Assembly (NCBI GenBank): GCA_024349765.1
Contig: AP026073.1
Location: 3,534,001 to 3,598,000 of the forward strand
DNA length: 64,000 nucleotides
Direction: 5' to 3'
DNA from: Streptomyces nigrescens
GTDB taxonomy: Bacteria; Actinomycetota; Actinomycetes; Streptomycetales; Streptomycetaceae
The notes beneath the pieces are model-generated. The model had not been told where the DNA came from. It saw nothing but the letters and a program-made list of their open reading frames with translations, and did no database searches. The translations under genes and the position numbers were made by a program. Below, piece after piece: positions 28,328 through 36,480 of the stretch. Positions within the stretch are counted from its first letter, which is position 1. Each line of letters begins with the position of its first letter.

Positions 28328-30205
28328 ATGACCGGTGCTGGGTTCGTGGTCCTGCCGGATGCGGCGTCCGCGGTAGAGGTACGTGCGGCGGTGCCCTGGC
28401 CGGCGCCCCAGGTGCTCTCGCACGCCTCTGGACGTCCGTGGCTGGTGGGCAGGTGGCTGCCTGACGCGGTTCAGGTGGCCACGGCGGGCCCGGTACGGGT
28501 GGCGGTGATCGGGATCTGCCCGGTCACCGCCACGCGGTTGTCCGAACTCACCGCCCGTATCCGCACCAGCGCCGACATCGACGCCCTGGCGGCGGCCCTG
28601 CCGGGATCGTGCCACGTCATCGCCTCGCTCGACGGACAGGTCCGCGTACAAGGCAGCATCACCGGGCTGCACCGGATCTTCCACACCCACCTCAACGGCC
28701 TGCCCGTCGCCGCCGACCGCGCTGACGTGCTGGCCACGATGACCGGTGCCGGAATCGACGAACGCGCCCTGGCCCTACGCCTGGCCTGCGGCGGACTCGT
28801 TCCCCCGCCGCTGAGCGACACACCCCTGTGGTCAGGCATCTCCCCACTGCCCGCGGACCACTACCTGCTACTGCAGGACCAACAAGCCCGGCAGGTCCGC
28901 TGGTGGCGGCCACCCACCCCCGACCTCTCCCTCGCCGCGGGCGCAACGGCCCTGCGCGAGGTGCTGGAGACGGCCATGGCCGGCCGCGCGCCCTCCGCGG
29001 GCCGGCTGAGCAGCGACCTGTCCGGCGGCATGGACTCCACCTCCCTGTGCTTCCTCGCCGCCCGCACCACCCCCGACCTGCTGACCTTCCGCTGGGGCGA
29101 GGCCGAGGCCGGCAACGACGACGCGGCCTTCGCCGCCCACTCCATCGACGCCCTCGACCGGGCCGAGCACCTCGTCATACCCCCAACCGACCTCCCGGCC
29201 CTCTTCACCGACCCGGCCACCACGACCGAGTTGGAAGAGCCCTACCCGTTCGTCCGCACCGGCGCACGTACCCGCCACACCGCCCGGTTGCTCGCCGACC
29301 GCGGAGTCCACCGCCATCTGGCCGGGCACGGCGGCGACGAATTGTTCACCCCCTTCCCCGGCTATCTGCACCCGCTGCTGCGGCGCCGCCCCGTCACCGC
29401 GCTGCGGCACGTCCGCGGTTACGCCGCCCTCAAGCGCTGGCCGCTGCTGCACACTCTGGCTGCGCTGACCCGCCCCGGTCACCAGGCATCGTGGTGGCGC
29501 GCCCAGGCCGACCACCTCACCGACCCACCGTCGCGCAAGCGCCGCCCCAGTCTGGGCTGGGGTCTGTGGCCGCTGCGCGCCCCGGCCTGGGTCACCACCG
29601 AGGCCATCGAGACCGCCCGCGCCGGCCTCGGCCGGACCGCAGCCCAGGCAGAGCCGCTCTCCACCGACCTCGGTCAGCACCAGACCCTGCTCGCCGTACG
29701 CATCGCCGCCCCCTGGTACCGGCTGCTGGCCCGCCCGTTCGCCGACGCCGGCGTCCAGCTCGACTCGCCGTTCTTCGACGACCGCGTCGTCGAGGCCGTG
29801 CTCCGGGTGCGCACCCACGAACACGCCGGGCCCTGGCACTACAAACCCCTGCTCGCCCACGCCATGCGCGGCATCGTCCCCGACACGGTGCTGGGCCGGT
29901 CCACCAAGGGCGAGTTCAGCGAAGAGGCCAGCACCGGCCTCCGCCGCAACCTGCCCGCCCTGCTGGAGCTCTTCGACGATTCGGCCCTGGCCGCCCACGG
30001 CCTCATCGACCCGGCCGTACTGCGCACCCAACTGCTGGCCCCCCAGGCGACCAACGCCATGAACATCGCCCTGGAACCCCTCATCGGCTGCGAAACCTGG
30101 CTGCGCGCAGCCACCCGGCCCACCGCACCCACGCCCGCTCGATCCACGCCCATCCGACCCACCCCCGCCCGAAGGACGACCGACACCCATGCACCTGCAC
30201 CCTGA
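28328..30205 (+). CDS. Lasso peptide cyclase (asparagine synthetase-like)
   Basis: A 625-residue protein of the asparagine synthetase B superfamily. A degenerate N-terminal glutaminase-like part without catalytic Cys2 is followed by the ATP pyrophosphatase loop SGGMDST at 232-238 and the conserved GHGGDELF. In lasso synthesis it adenylates the core Asp side chain and lets the new N-terminal Gly attack it. The last 40 residues are Pro/Thr/Arg-rich with no known role. An AGGAG site precedes the ATG, and the 3' end overlaps the RRE gene by 17 bases. Assignment rests on motifs and on the precursor, RRE and protease context. Confidence 0.93.
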   Translation: MTGAGFVVLPDAASAVEVRAAVPWPAPQVLSHASGRPWLVGRWLPDAVQVATAGPVRVAVIGICPVTATRLSELTARIRTSADIDALAAALPGSCHVIASLDGQVRVQGSITGLHRIFHTHLNGLPVAADRADVLATMTGAGIDERALALRLACGGLVPPPLSDTPLWSGISPLPADHYLLLQDQQARQVRWWRPPTPDLSLAAGATALREVLETAMAGRAPSAGRLSSDLSGGMDSTSLCFLAARTTPDLLTFRWGEAEAGNDDAAFAAHSIDALDRAEHLVIPPTDLPALFTDPATTTELEEPYPFVRTGARTRHTARLLADRGVHRHLAGHGGDELFTPFPGYLHPLLRRRPVTALRHVRGYAALKRWPLLHTLAALTRPGHQASWWRAQADHLTDPPSRKRRPSLGWGLWPLRAPAWVTTEAIETARAGLGRTAAQAEPLSTDLGQHQTLLAVRIAAPWYRLLARPFADAGVQLDSPFFDDRVVEAVLRVRTHEHAGPWHYKPLLAHAMRGIVPDTVLGRSTKGEFSEEASTGLRRNLPALLELFDDSALAAHGLIDPAVLRTQLLAPQATNAMNIALEPLIGCETWLRAATRPTAPTPARSTPIRPTPARRTTDTHAPAP

Positions 30206-30440
30206 CGTGGTCTCCACCGACACCGACGACGGCACCGTGCTGCTCAACCAACGCACCGGCCGCTACTGGCAGCTCAACACCACCGGCGCCCACGTACTGC
30301 GCGAACTCCTCGCCGGCCACACCCCGAACGACATCGCCGCCGACCTCGCCGCCCGGCACCACATCGACTCCACCCGAGCCGAACAGGACGTCACCGCGGT
30401 CCTCACCCAGCTGCGCACCGCCGACCTGGTGACCACATGA
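30189..30440 (+). CDS. Lasso RRE protein (PqqD-like, B1)
   Basis: An 83-residue RiPP recognition element. It opens with three short strands (VVSTDTDDGTVLLNQRTGRYWQLN) and continues with helices containing ALRELL-like and AEQDVTAVLTQL segments, as in PqqD-fold proteins. It binds the leader motif YxxPxL and brings the precursor to the protease. Its start lies within the end of the cyclase gene and its stop overlaps the start of the protease gene (ATGA), so all three are coupled. Size is usual for a stand-alone B1 protein. Confidence 0.92.
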   Translation: MHLHPDVVSTDTDDGTVLLNQRTGRYWQLNTTGAHVLRELLAGHTPNDIAADLAARHHIDSTRAEQDVTAVLTQLRTADLVTT

Positions 30441-30865
30441 GCCTCCCCGTTGCCCTGTCCGAACGACCCCGCCTGCCCCTGCACCGCCGCCCGGTACCCC
30501 TGCTGGCCGTCGCCGCCGCCCGCCTGCTGGCCAAGCTGAAACCGGCCCGCCTGCGCCGGATCCTGGAATTCGCCCGCCGCGGCGCCCGACCTGCCACCGC
30601 CGAACAGGCCCTGGCCGCCCGCGAAGCGGTCGTCGCCGTCAGCCTGCGCTGCGCCGGCCAGGGCTGTCTGCAACGCTCCATCGCCACCGCTCTGCTCTGC
30701 CGCCTGCGCGGTGCCTGGCCCACCTGGTGCACCGGTGTGCGCACCCACCCGTTCGCCGCCCATGCCTGGGTCGAGGCCGACGGCCACCCCGTAGGCGAGC
30801 CCCACCCCAAGGGCCACTTCAAACCACTGATCGCCGTGCCACCCCTCTCGCCGGCGGGGGAGTAG
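30437..30865 (+). CDS. Lasso leader peptidase (transglutaminase-like, B2)
   Basis: A 142-residue protein of the lasso B2 cysteine protease family. The likely triad is Cys77 in GCLQRS, His109 in AHAWVEADG and Asp115. It cuts the leader after Leu29, next to the Thr at position -2. This is the last gene of the operon; an ECF sigma gene converges from 15 bases downstream. No ABC exporter (D gene) or isopeptidase follows, unlike many lasso clusters. Length is as usual. Confidence 0.92.
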   Translation: MSLPVALSERPRLPLHRRPVPLLAVAAARLLAKLKPARLRRILEFARRGARPATAEQALAAREAVVAVSLRCAGQGCLQRSIATALLCRLRGAWPTWCTGVRTHPFAAHAWVEADGHPVGEPHPKGHFKPLIAVPPLSPAGE

Positions 30866-30879
30866 CTGAGCGCCACCCG

Positions 30880-32085
30880 TCAGCGACTCAGGCGCGCGTT
30901 GACCCGGGCGGCCTGGCGCGTCAGGTGGTCGCGCTCGGCGAGGTTGGGTGCCTTGTGGGCCGCCTCGGCGTACAGCCGTGCCGCAGTCGCCAAGTCGCCG
31001 TCGCACTCGTGGAGGTAGGCGGCCACCGCGGTGTGGCGGGGCAGTGCGTCGTCCAGCTCCGCGAGCGCCGCCAGGCCGGCGCGCGGTCCGTCCGCCTCGC
31101 CCACGGCGACCGCGCGGTTGAGCCGGACGACCGGGCTGTCGGTCAGGCGCGTGAGCTCGTCGTACCACTCGACGATCTGCACCCAGTCGGTCTCCTCGGC
31201 GGTGGGCGCGTCGGCGTGGAGGGCGGCGATGGCGGCCTGGGCCTGGAACTCGCCCAGCCGGTCGCGGGCGAGGGCCGCCTGCAGGATCTCCACGCCCTCG
31301 GCGATCAACTTCGTGTCCCACCGGCCGCGGTCCTGCTCGGCGAGCGGCACCAGACTGCCGTCGGGCGCGGTCCGGGCGGCTCGTCGGGCGTGGTGGAGCA
31401 GCATGAGGGCGAGCAGCCCGGCCACTTCGGGGTGGTCGATCGCGGCCGCGAGCTGCCGGGTGAGCCGGATGGCCTCGGCGGCCAGGTCGACGTCGCCGGA
31501 GTAGCCCTCGTTGAAGACCAGGTAGAGGACGCGCAGCACGGTGGCGACGTCGCCGGGCCGGTCGAACCTTCCCCCAGCTCTCGAATGCGCTCGAGCAGGG
31601 GATAGCCCAACATCGGAGACGGTGCGCTTGCCCCGGCTGATGCGCTGCGCCATGGTCGCCTCGGGCACCAGGTAGGCCTGGGCGATCTGGCGGGTGGTGA
31701 GCCCGCCGACGGCGCGCAGCGTGAGGGCGACCGCGGACGCAGGTGTCAGCGACGGGTGCGCGCACAGGAAATAGAGCTGGAGTGTGTCGTCCGCCGCGGG
31801 CACGGGCCCGGACGCCGGCTCCTCCTCGACGCGTTCCTCACGCCGGCGGCGGGCTGCGTCCGCCCGGGTCGCGTCGAGGAACTTGCGCCAGGCCACGGTG
31901 ACCAGCCAGCCCTTCGCGTCCCGCGGAGGGTCGGCCGGCCAGACGCGGACCGCCTCGACGAGCGCGTCCTGCACCGCGTCCTCGGCCGCCGCGAAGTCGG
32001 CTCCGCGGCGGACGAGGACGGTGAGCACACTCGGCGTGAGGCTCCGGATCAGGGCCTCGTCCATCTGGGACACCTGCGGGGTCAC
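30880..32085 (-). CDS. ECF42-type sigma factor with TPR-like extension
   Basis: A 401-residue ECF sigma factor. Region 2 is in the first 90 residues (ADFAAAEDAVQDALVEAVRVWP), region 4 at about 115-165 (LTTRQIAQAYLVPEATMAQRISRGK), then a 220-residue helical C-terminal domain with the VLYLVFNEGYSGD hallmark. ECF42 factors use this domain in place of an anti-sigma factor and are partnered by DGPF proteins, as here. The start GTG overlaps the stop of the DGPF gene (GTGA). About 15 codons between region 4 and the C-terminal domain derive from an inserted palindromic repeat (see 31567-31611); the frame is kept. Confidence 0.88.
   Translation of the reverse strand: MTPQVSQMDEALIRSLTPSVLTVLVRRGADFAAAEDAVQDALVEAVRVWPADPPRDAKGWLVTVAWRKFLDATRADAARRRREERVEEEPASGPVPAADDTLQLYFLCAHPSLTPASAVALTLRAVGGLTTRQIAQAYLVPEATMAQRISRGKRTVSDVGLSPARAHSRAGGRFDRPGDVATVLRVLYLVFNEGYSGDVDLAAEAIRLTRQLAAAIDHPEVAGLLALMLLHHARRAARTAPDGSLVPLAEQDRGRWDTKLIAEGVEILQAALARDRLGEFQAQAAIAALHADAPTAEETDWVQIVEWYDELTRLTDSPVVRLNRAVAVGEADGPRAGLAALAELDDALPRHTAVAAYLHECDGDLATAARLYAEAAHKAPNLAERDHLTRQAARVNARLSR
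31567..31611. repeat. Palindromic Streptomyces repeat inserted in sigma gene
   Basis: The stretch CCCCCAGCTCTCGAATGCGC TCGAGCAGGGG (written in two parts) is an imperfect palindrome. It matches in form the small intergenic repeats with CAGCTCTCG and CTCGAGCAGGGG arms that I recall from many Streptomyces genomes. Here it lies inside the sigma-factor frame and encodes about 15 extra residues (DVGLSPARAHSRAGG) where related ECF42 proteins go straight from TVSG to RFDQPGD. Confidence 0.65.
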
Positions 32086-32489
32086 TCCGTGATGGTGGGG
32101 GGCGCGGTCAGGAACGGGCGCAGCTCCAGCCACTCGTGGATCGGCTTCCCGCCCGCCCCGGGGGCGGCCGACAGTTCCCCGGCCAGCTCGACGGCGCGCT
32201 CGTAGCTGTCGACGTCGATCACCATCCAGCCGGCGATGAGGTCCTTGGTCTCGGCGAACGGACCGTCGGTGACCGGCGGGCGGCCCTCGCCGTCGTACCG
32301 GACCCACTTCCCCTCGGGGGCGAGCGCCTGACCGTCGACGAACTCGCCGGTCTTCTCCAGCCGGGCCGCGAAATCATTCATGTACTGCACGTGGGCCGAG
32401 ATCTCCTGCGGCGTCCACTGATCCATGGGCACGTCGTTGACCGCAGCCGGAGCGCCGCGGTAGTGCTTGAGCAGCAAGTACTTGGCCAT
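32082..32489 (-). CDS. DGPF/YCII-domain protein, partner of ECF42 sigma
   Basis: A 135-residue YCII-fold protein with the diagnostic TDGPFAETKDLIAGW segment at about 75-90 and a MKYLLL-like N-terminus (MAKYLLLKHYRG). Genes of this DGPF family are the regular upstream partners and presumed targets of ECF42 sigma factors. A GAGGAGAG site precedes the ATG, and its stop overlaps the sigma GTG start. Biochemical role unknown; the fold resembles muconolactone isomerase-type dimers. Confidence 0.9.
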   Translation of the reverse strand: MAKYLLLKHYRGAPAAVNDVPMDQWTPQEISAHVQYMNDFAARLEKTGEFVDGQALAPEGKWVRYDGEGRPPVTDGPFAETKDLIAGWMVIDVDSYERAVELAGELSAAPGAGGKPIHEWLELRPFLTAPPTITE

Positions 32490-32610
32490 GGTGTCTCTCC
32501 TCGATGCTGTTGCGACCCATTGTGGCCGCGTTCAATGCTGGGACGGAGCCGGCCACGCGTTCTCGGCATCGCCGTCAGAAATTTTTTTGGGCTCTTGTGG
32601 GGGCTCATCG

Positions 32611-33141
32611 ATGAGCCTGGGTGAGCCGTCTCCCGGCGTCCGGGTCCACGGCGTGGCGCAGGGGGAGAGGGCGGCTCGCCCACACCTCGCACGGTCTGCC
32701 ATCGCGCACTTCGCCTGCCACGGCACCAGCGACAGCACCGACCCCTCGCAGAGCCGGCTGATCCTGGACGACCACGCCACCGCCCCGTTGACCGTCTCCG
32801 CCCTCGGCCGGGTCAGCCTCGACCACGCCCAGATGGCCTACCTATCCGTCTGCAGTACCGCGCACGCCGGCAGCTCCGACCTGATCGACGAGGCCATCCA
32901 TCTCACCAGCGCCTTCCAACTGGCCGGATTCCCCCACGCCATCGGGACTCTGTGGCCGATCGACGACCGCTTGGCCGCCGAGATCGCCGACTCCTTCTAC
33001 ACCCATCTGACCACCGGTACGCCAGGCAGGCTCGATCCCGCACTGGCCGCCACCGCCTTGCACCGCACCCTACGGACCGTGCGCGACCGCTACCCGGCCA
33101 CCCCTTCCCTGTGGGCGGCATACCTCCACGCCGGCGCATAA
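32611..33141 (+). pseudogene. CHAT-domain protease remnant
   Basis: A 176-codon frame that holds only the C-terminal part of a CHAT (caspase HetF-associated with TPR) domain. It contains AHFACHGTSD with the catalytic His and LSVCSTAHAG with the catalytic Cys, then HLTSAFQLAGFPHAIGTLWPIDD, typical of the family end. The usual N-terminal sensor or TPR region (several hundred residues) is missing. The ATG lies inside a 16-base palindrome GGCTCATCGATGAGCC (32602-32617) and has no ribosome site. Most likely a truncated gene, though the His-Cys pair is intact and a short active protease is conceivable. Confidence 0.65.
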
Positions 33142-33285
33142 CCGGGCCTCGTTGGGCGCGAACTCCCGTAGACGTCGCTCCTACGCGACCACATTTCCCA
33201 TCGTCCTGCCCCCCATGTCACAAACGGCCCGGCTGTCTTGTCTTGTGTGGTGAAGACAGACGCTCACGTCAGGAAGGTGATGGGC

Positions 33286-34218
33286 ATGCGGGTGTTCGTG
33301 GCAGGCGGGACGGGGGTCCTGGGGCGGAGGCTGGTGTCGCAACTCCTGGACCGTGGCCACCAGGTGACGGCCACGACCACGAGTGCGGCCAAGCTGGGAC
33401 AGCTGGCGCAGATGGGCGCGGACGGTGTGGTGATGGACGGGTTGGATGCGGCGTCGGTGGGTGAGGCGGTCGCCACGGCGCGGCCGGAGGTGATCGTGCA
33501 CCAGATGACCGCGATCTCCACTGCGCACGCCGGCAAGCCCGATATCAAGCATCCGGACCGTTGGTTCGCCCGCACCAACCGGCTGCGCACCGAGGGGACG
33601 GACCACCTGCTGGCGGCGGCCGAGGCGACCGGTGTGCCCCATGTCGTCGCGCAGGGGTACGCCTCGTGGAACGGCATCCGCGAGGGCGGGTGGGTGAAGA
33701 GTGAACAGGACCCGCTGGACCTGCTGGAGGGGACGGCGGCGCACGTGGGGTTGAAGGCGTTGAGTCGGGTCGAGGACGTGGTCCTCAAGGCCGGCGGTGC
33801 GGTGATGCGCTACGGCGCGTTCTACGGGCCGGGGGCCATCGACGACCAGGTCGAGCTGGTGCGCAAGCGGAAGTATCCGCTGGTGGGGCGGGGTACCGGC
33901 TACAGCTCGTGGGTGCATCTCGACGATGCGGCGAGCGCCACCGTCCTGGCTGTGGAGCAGAAGGCGACGGGCGTGTTCAACATCGTCGACGACGAACCGG
34001 CGCCGGCGAGCGACTGGTTGCCCCACCTGGCGGCGTGCGCGGGCGCGAAGCGGCCGATGCGCATCCCGGTGTGGCTGGCCCGGCTGCTGGCCGGTGACCA
34101 GGCGGTGGTGATGATGACCGAGGGACGTGGTTTCTCCAACGCCAAGGCCAAGCGGGAGCTCGGCTGGCAGCTTCGTCATCCGTCGTGGCGGCAGGGCTTC
34201 AAGGAGGAGCTGGCGTGA
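33286..34218 (+). CDS. NAD-dependent epimerase/dehydratase family protein
   Basis: A 310-residue extended SDR-type protein with the loop GGTGVLG at about 6-12. HQMTAIS and HVVAQGYASWNG stand in place of a clear Tyr-x3-Lys. A mid-protein YGAFYGPG and the SSWVHLDDAASATVLA segment are typical of NAD-dependent epimerases. AGGAAGG precedes two possible starts (33280, 33286). Its stop overlaps the ECF41 sigma start, and ECF41 factors are known to be linked with carboxymuconolactone decarboxylase, oxidoreductase or epimerase (COE) genes, so it is the probable target of that sigma factor. Confidence 0.85.
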   Translation: MRVFVAGGTGVLGRRLVSQLLDRGHQVTATTTSAAKLGQLAQMGADGVVMDGLDAASVGEAVATARPEVIVHQMTAISTAHAGKPDIKHPDRWFARTNRLRTEGTDHLLAAAEATGVPHVVAQGYASWNGIREGGWVKSEQDPLDLLEGTAAHVGLKALSRVEDVVLKAGGAVMRYGAFYGPGAIDDQVELVRKRKYPLVGRGTGYSSWVHLDDAASATVLAVEQKATGVFNIVDDEPAPASDWLPHLAACAGAKRPMRIPVWLARLLAGDQAVVMMTEGRGFSNAKAKRELGWQLRHPSWRQGFKEELA

Positions 34219-35153
34219 CCGGAATGATGGAAAAGGCCGAGGAATTCGAGGAGTTGCGGCCGCTGCTGTTCTCGATCGCCTACCGGATCCTGGGCAGCGT
34301 GACCGAGGCGGAGGACGCCGTCCAGGAGACCTGGCTGCGCTACGAGGCGTCCTCGACACCGCCGGTCTCGGCCAAGGCGTTCCTGTCCGCCGTGGTCACC
34401 CGCATCTCGATCAACGTGTTGCACTCGGCCCGCGTCCGGCGCGAAGAGTACGTCGGGCCGTGGTTCCCCGAGCCGCTGCTGAGCGATCAGCGGTCGGCGG
34501 AGTTGGCCGACTCCGTGTCGATGGCGGCGCTGCTCCTGCTGGAGCGGCTCACCCCGCTGGAGCGCGCGGTGTTCGTGCTGCGGGAGGTGTTCGAGTTCGG
34601 CTTCCCGGACATCGCCTCGGCGGTGGGCCGCTCACCGGCCGCGTGCCGTCAGCTGGTGGTACGGGCCCGCCGCCACATGCACGCCGGCCGGCCCCGGTTC
34701 GAGGCCGACCGGCGAGAGCACGAGGAACTCGCGCTGCGGTTCTTCGACGCCTTCACCGAAGGGGACATCGACGGGGTGCGGGAACTGCTCGCCGCCGACG
34801 TGCAGATGGTCGCGGACAGCGGCGGCAAGGCCCCGCAGTGGGCCGGCGGCTTCTTCGGCGCCGACCATGTGTCCCGGGTGCTCGCCGCCCTCGTCGCGTC
34901 GTTCGTCCGTATCGGCGGGATCGTGGAACCGCACCAGATGAACGGCCAGCCCGGCGCGATCTTCCGCGACCGGGACGGCAAGGTCATCCACACCTGGACC
35001 CTCGACATCCTCGACGGGCAGATCCAGACGATCCGCACGGTGAGCAACCCCGACAAGCTCGGGCATGTGGGCCCCGTAGCGGATGCCTGGGCGGTCCTGC
35101 GTGAAACACAGCAGGCACGCCGGGACGACACACATACATACACAACCACCTGA
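34215..35153 (+). CDS. ECF41-family sigma factor
   Basis: A 312-residue ECF sigma factor with region 2 (YRILGSVTEAEDAVQETWLRYE), region 4 (ERAVFVLREVFEFGFPDIASAVGRS) and a SnoaL-like C-terminal domain. The ECF41 marks are present: WFPEP in the linker between regions 2 and 4, DSGGKAP and NGQPGA in the C-terminal domain. That domain controls activity in cis, so no anti-sigma factor is needed. The GTG start overlaps the stop of the epimerase gene (GTGA). Together with the FMN reductase and NAD(P)-binding genes downstream it forms a four-gene redox unit. Confidence 0.9.
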   Translation: MTGMMEKAEEFEELRPLLFSIAYRILGSVTEAEDAVQETWLRYEASSTPPVSAKAFLSAVVTRISINVLHSARVRREEYVGPWFPEPLLSDQRSAELADSVSMAALLLLERLTPLERAVFVLREVFEFGFPDIASAVGRSPAACRQLVVRARRHMHAGRPRFEADRREHEELALRFFDAFTEGDIDGVRELLAADVQMVADSGGKAPQWAGGFFGADHVSRVLAALVASFVRIGGIVEPHQMNGQPGAIFRDRDGKVIHTWTLDILDGQIQTIRTVSNPDKLGHVGPVADAWAVLRETQQARRDDTHTYTTT

Positions 35154-35172
35154 ACAAAAGGACCGGCCCAAA

Positions 35173-35763
35173 ATGACCAGGATCGGCATCATCATCGGCA
35201 GCACCCGCCCCGGCCGCAATGGCGACCGGGTGGCCCAATGGGTACGGGACCTGGCCGCCGAACATGCAGGTGGCGTCGGTGACTTCGAGCTCGTGGACCT
35301 GTCCGACCACGCGCTGCCGCTGCTCGACGAAGCCATTCCAGCGGCCCAGGCGCCGGGCCGCCAGCCGCACACCCGGCGGTGGGCCGAGCGGATCGGCTCG
35401 TACGACGCCTACATCTTCGTCACTCCCGAGTACAACACCGCCCCGCCCGCCGCCCTGACCAACGCCATCGACTACCTCTACGCGGAGTGGGGCGGCAAGC
35501 CGGTCGCCTACGTCGGTTACGGCGTCTTCGGCGCGGTCATGGCGGTGCAGAAGCTGCGCGCACAGGCGGGCGTGCTGCGGATGGCAGACATCGGGCCCCA
35601 GGTGGCGCTGTCGCTGCGCGAGGACTTCGTGAACTTCGCCGACTTCCGGCCTCGGGAACTGCACACGGCGGAGGTGCACCGGCTGGTCGACGAGCTGCTG
35701 GCGTGGGCGCAGGCTCTCGGCCCGCTCCGTACGGCTGCCCGGACCGCTGACCACACCGCGTAG
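35173..35763 (+). CDS. NADPH-dependent FMN reductase family protein
   Basis: A 196-residue flavodoxin-fold protein. The FMN phosphate loop GSTRPGRNG is at about 9-17 and the TPEYNTAPPAALTNAIDYL motif at about 84-102, both typical of NADPH:FMN/quinone reductases of the azoreductase-like group. The ATG at 35173 lies 20 bases after the ECF41 gene. Likely role is two-electron reduction of flavin, quinones or chromate-like acceptors, perhaps as part of an ECF41-controlled stress response. Confidence 0.88.
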   Translation: MTRIGIIIGSTRPGRNGDRVAQWVRDLAAEHAGGVGDFELVDLSDHALPLLDEAIPAAQAPGRQPHTRRWAERIGSYDAYIFVTPEYNTAPPAALTNAIDYLYAEWGGKPVAYVGYGVFGAVMAVQKLRAQAGVLRMADIGPQVALSLREDFVNFADFRPRELHTAEVHRLVDELLAWAQALGPLRTAARTADHTA

Positions 35764-35784
35764 CAACCAGGGAGAACAGTCGTC

Positions 35785-36480
35785 GTGCGTATCACCGTCT
35801 TCGGAGCCAACGGCCCCACCGGCCGCCTCCTCACCGGCCAGGCACTCGCCGCCGGACATCAGGTCACCGCGGTCACCCGGCAGCCGGATTCGTTTCCCCT
35901 GCACCACGACCGGCTCGACGTAGTGGGTGGCGATGCGCTCGATCCAGTGGCCGTCGAAGCCGCCGTGGCCGGTCGGGAGGCGGTGCTCTCAACCCTCGGG
36001 GTCCCCGCCGGGAAGGAGCCCATCAGCACCTACTCGCGCGGAGTGGCCAACATCGTCGCGGCGATGACCCGGCATCAGGTGCGCCGGCTCGCCGTGGTCA
36101 GCTCCAGCGGGGTCGCTCCGCACCCGTACTCCGAGGGTGGGCTGCTGTTCCATCACGTGCTTCTGCCCTACGTGACAAGGGTGTTGGGCAAGACGCTCTA
36201 CGACGATATGCGCCGGATGGAAGCGCTGGTGCGAGCCAGCGGTCTGGACTGGACGATCGTGCGCCCGAGCGGTCTGTTCCACCTGCCGTCGGTCACCGAC
36301 TACACCGTTGTCGAGGGCCACGCCGACGGCAGGTTCACCGCCCGGGTGGACCTGGCCGCCGGCATGCTGGCTCTGCTGGATGACGACCGCCATGTGCGCA
36401 CCACTGTCAGCGTCATCACCACCGTCGACAACCCCACCTTGCTCCACTGGATCCGCCGGGAAGCTCTCTCCAAGAGCTGA
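35785..36480 (+). CDS. NAD(P)H-binding atypical SDR
   Basis: A 231-residue Rossmann protein. GANGPTGRLL (about residues 6-15) is the cofactor loop, and SSSGVAPH and DWTIVRPSGL are typical of the NAD(P)H-binding/BVR-B-like atypical SDRs. GTG start, 21 bases after the FMN reductase gene, preceded by AGGGAGA. Members reduce flavins, biliverdin or isoflavone-like compounds. Probably the last gene of the ECF41 unit. Confidence 0.85.
   Translation: MRITVFGANGPTGRLLTGQALAAGHQVTAVTRQPDSFPLHHDRLDVVGGDALDPVAVEAAVAGREAVLSTLGVPAGKEPISTYSRGVANIVAAMTRHQVRRLAVVSSSGVAPHPYSEGGLLFHHVLLPYVTRVLGKTLYDDMRRMEALVRASGLDWTIVRPSGLFHLPSVTDYTVVEGHADGRFTARVDLAAGMLALLDDDRHVRTTVSVITTVDNPTLLHWIRREALSKS

Noticed and set aside
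31567-31611. Sigma-gene palindrome considered as a transcription terminator
   Set aside because: It lies in the middle of an intact coding frame and has a weak, imperfect stem; a repeat insertion explains it better.
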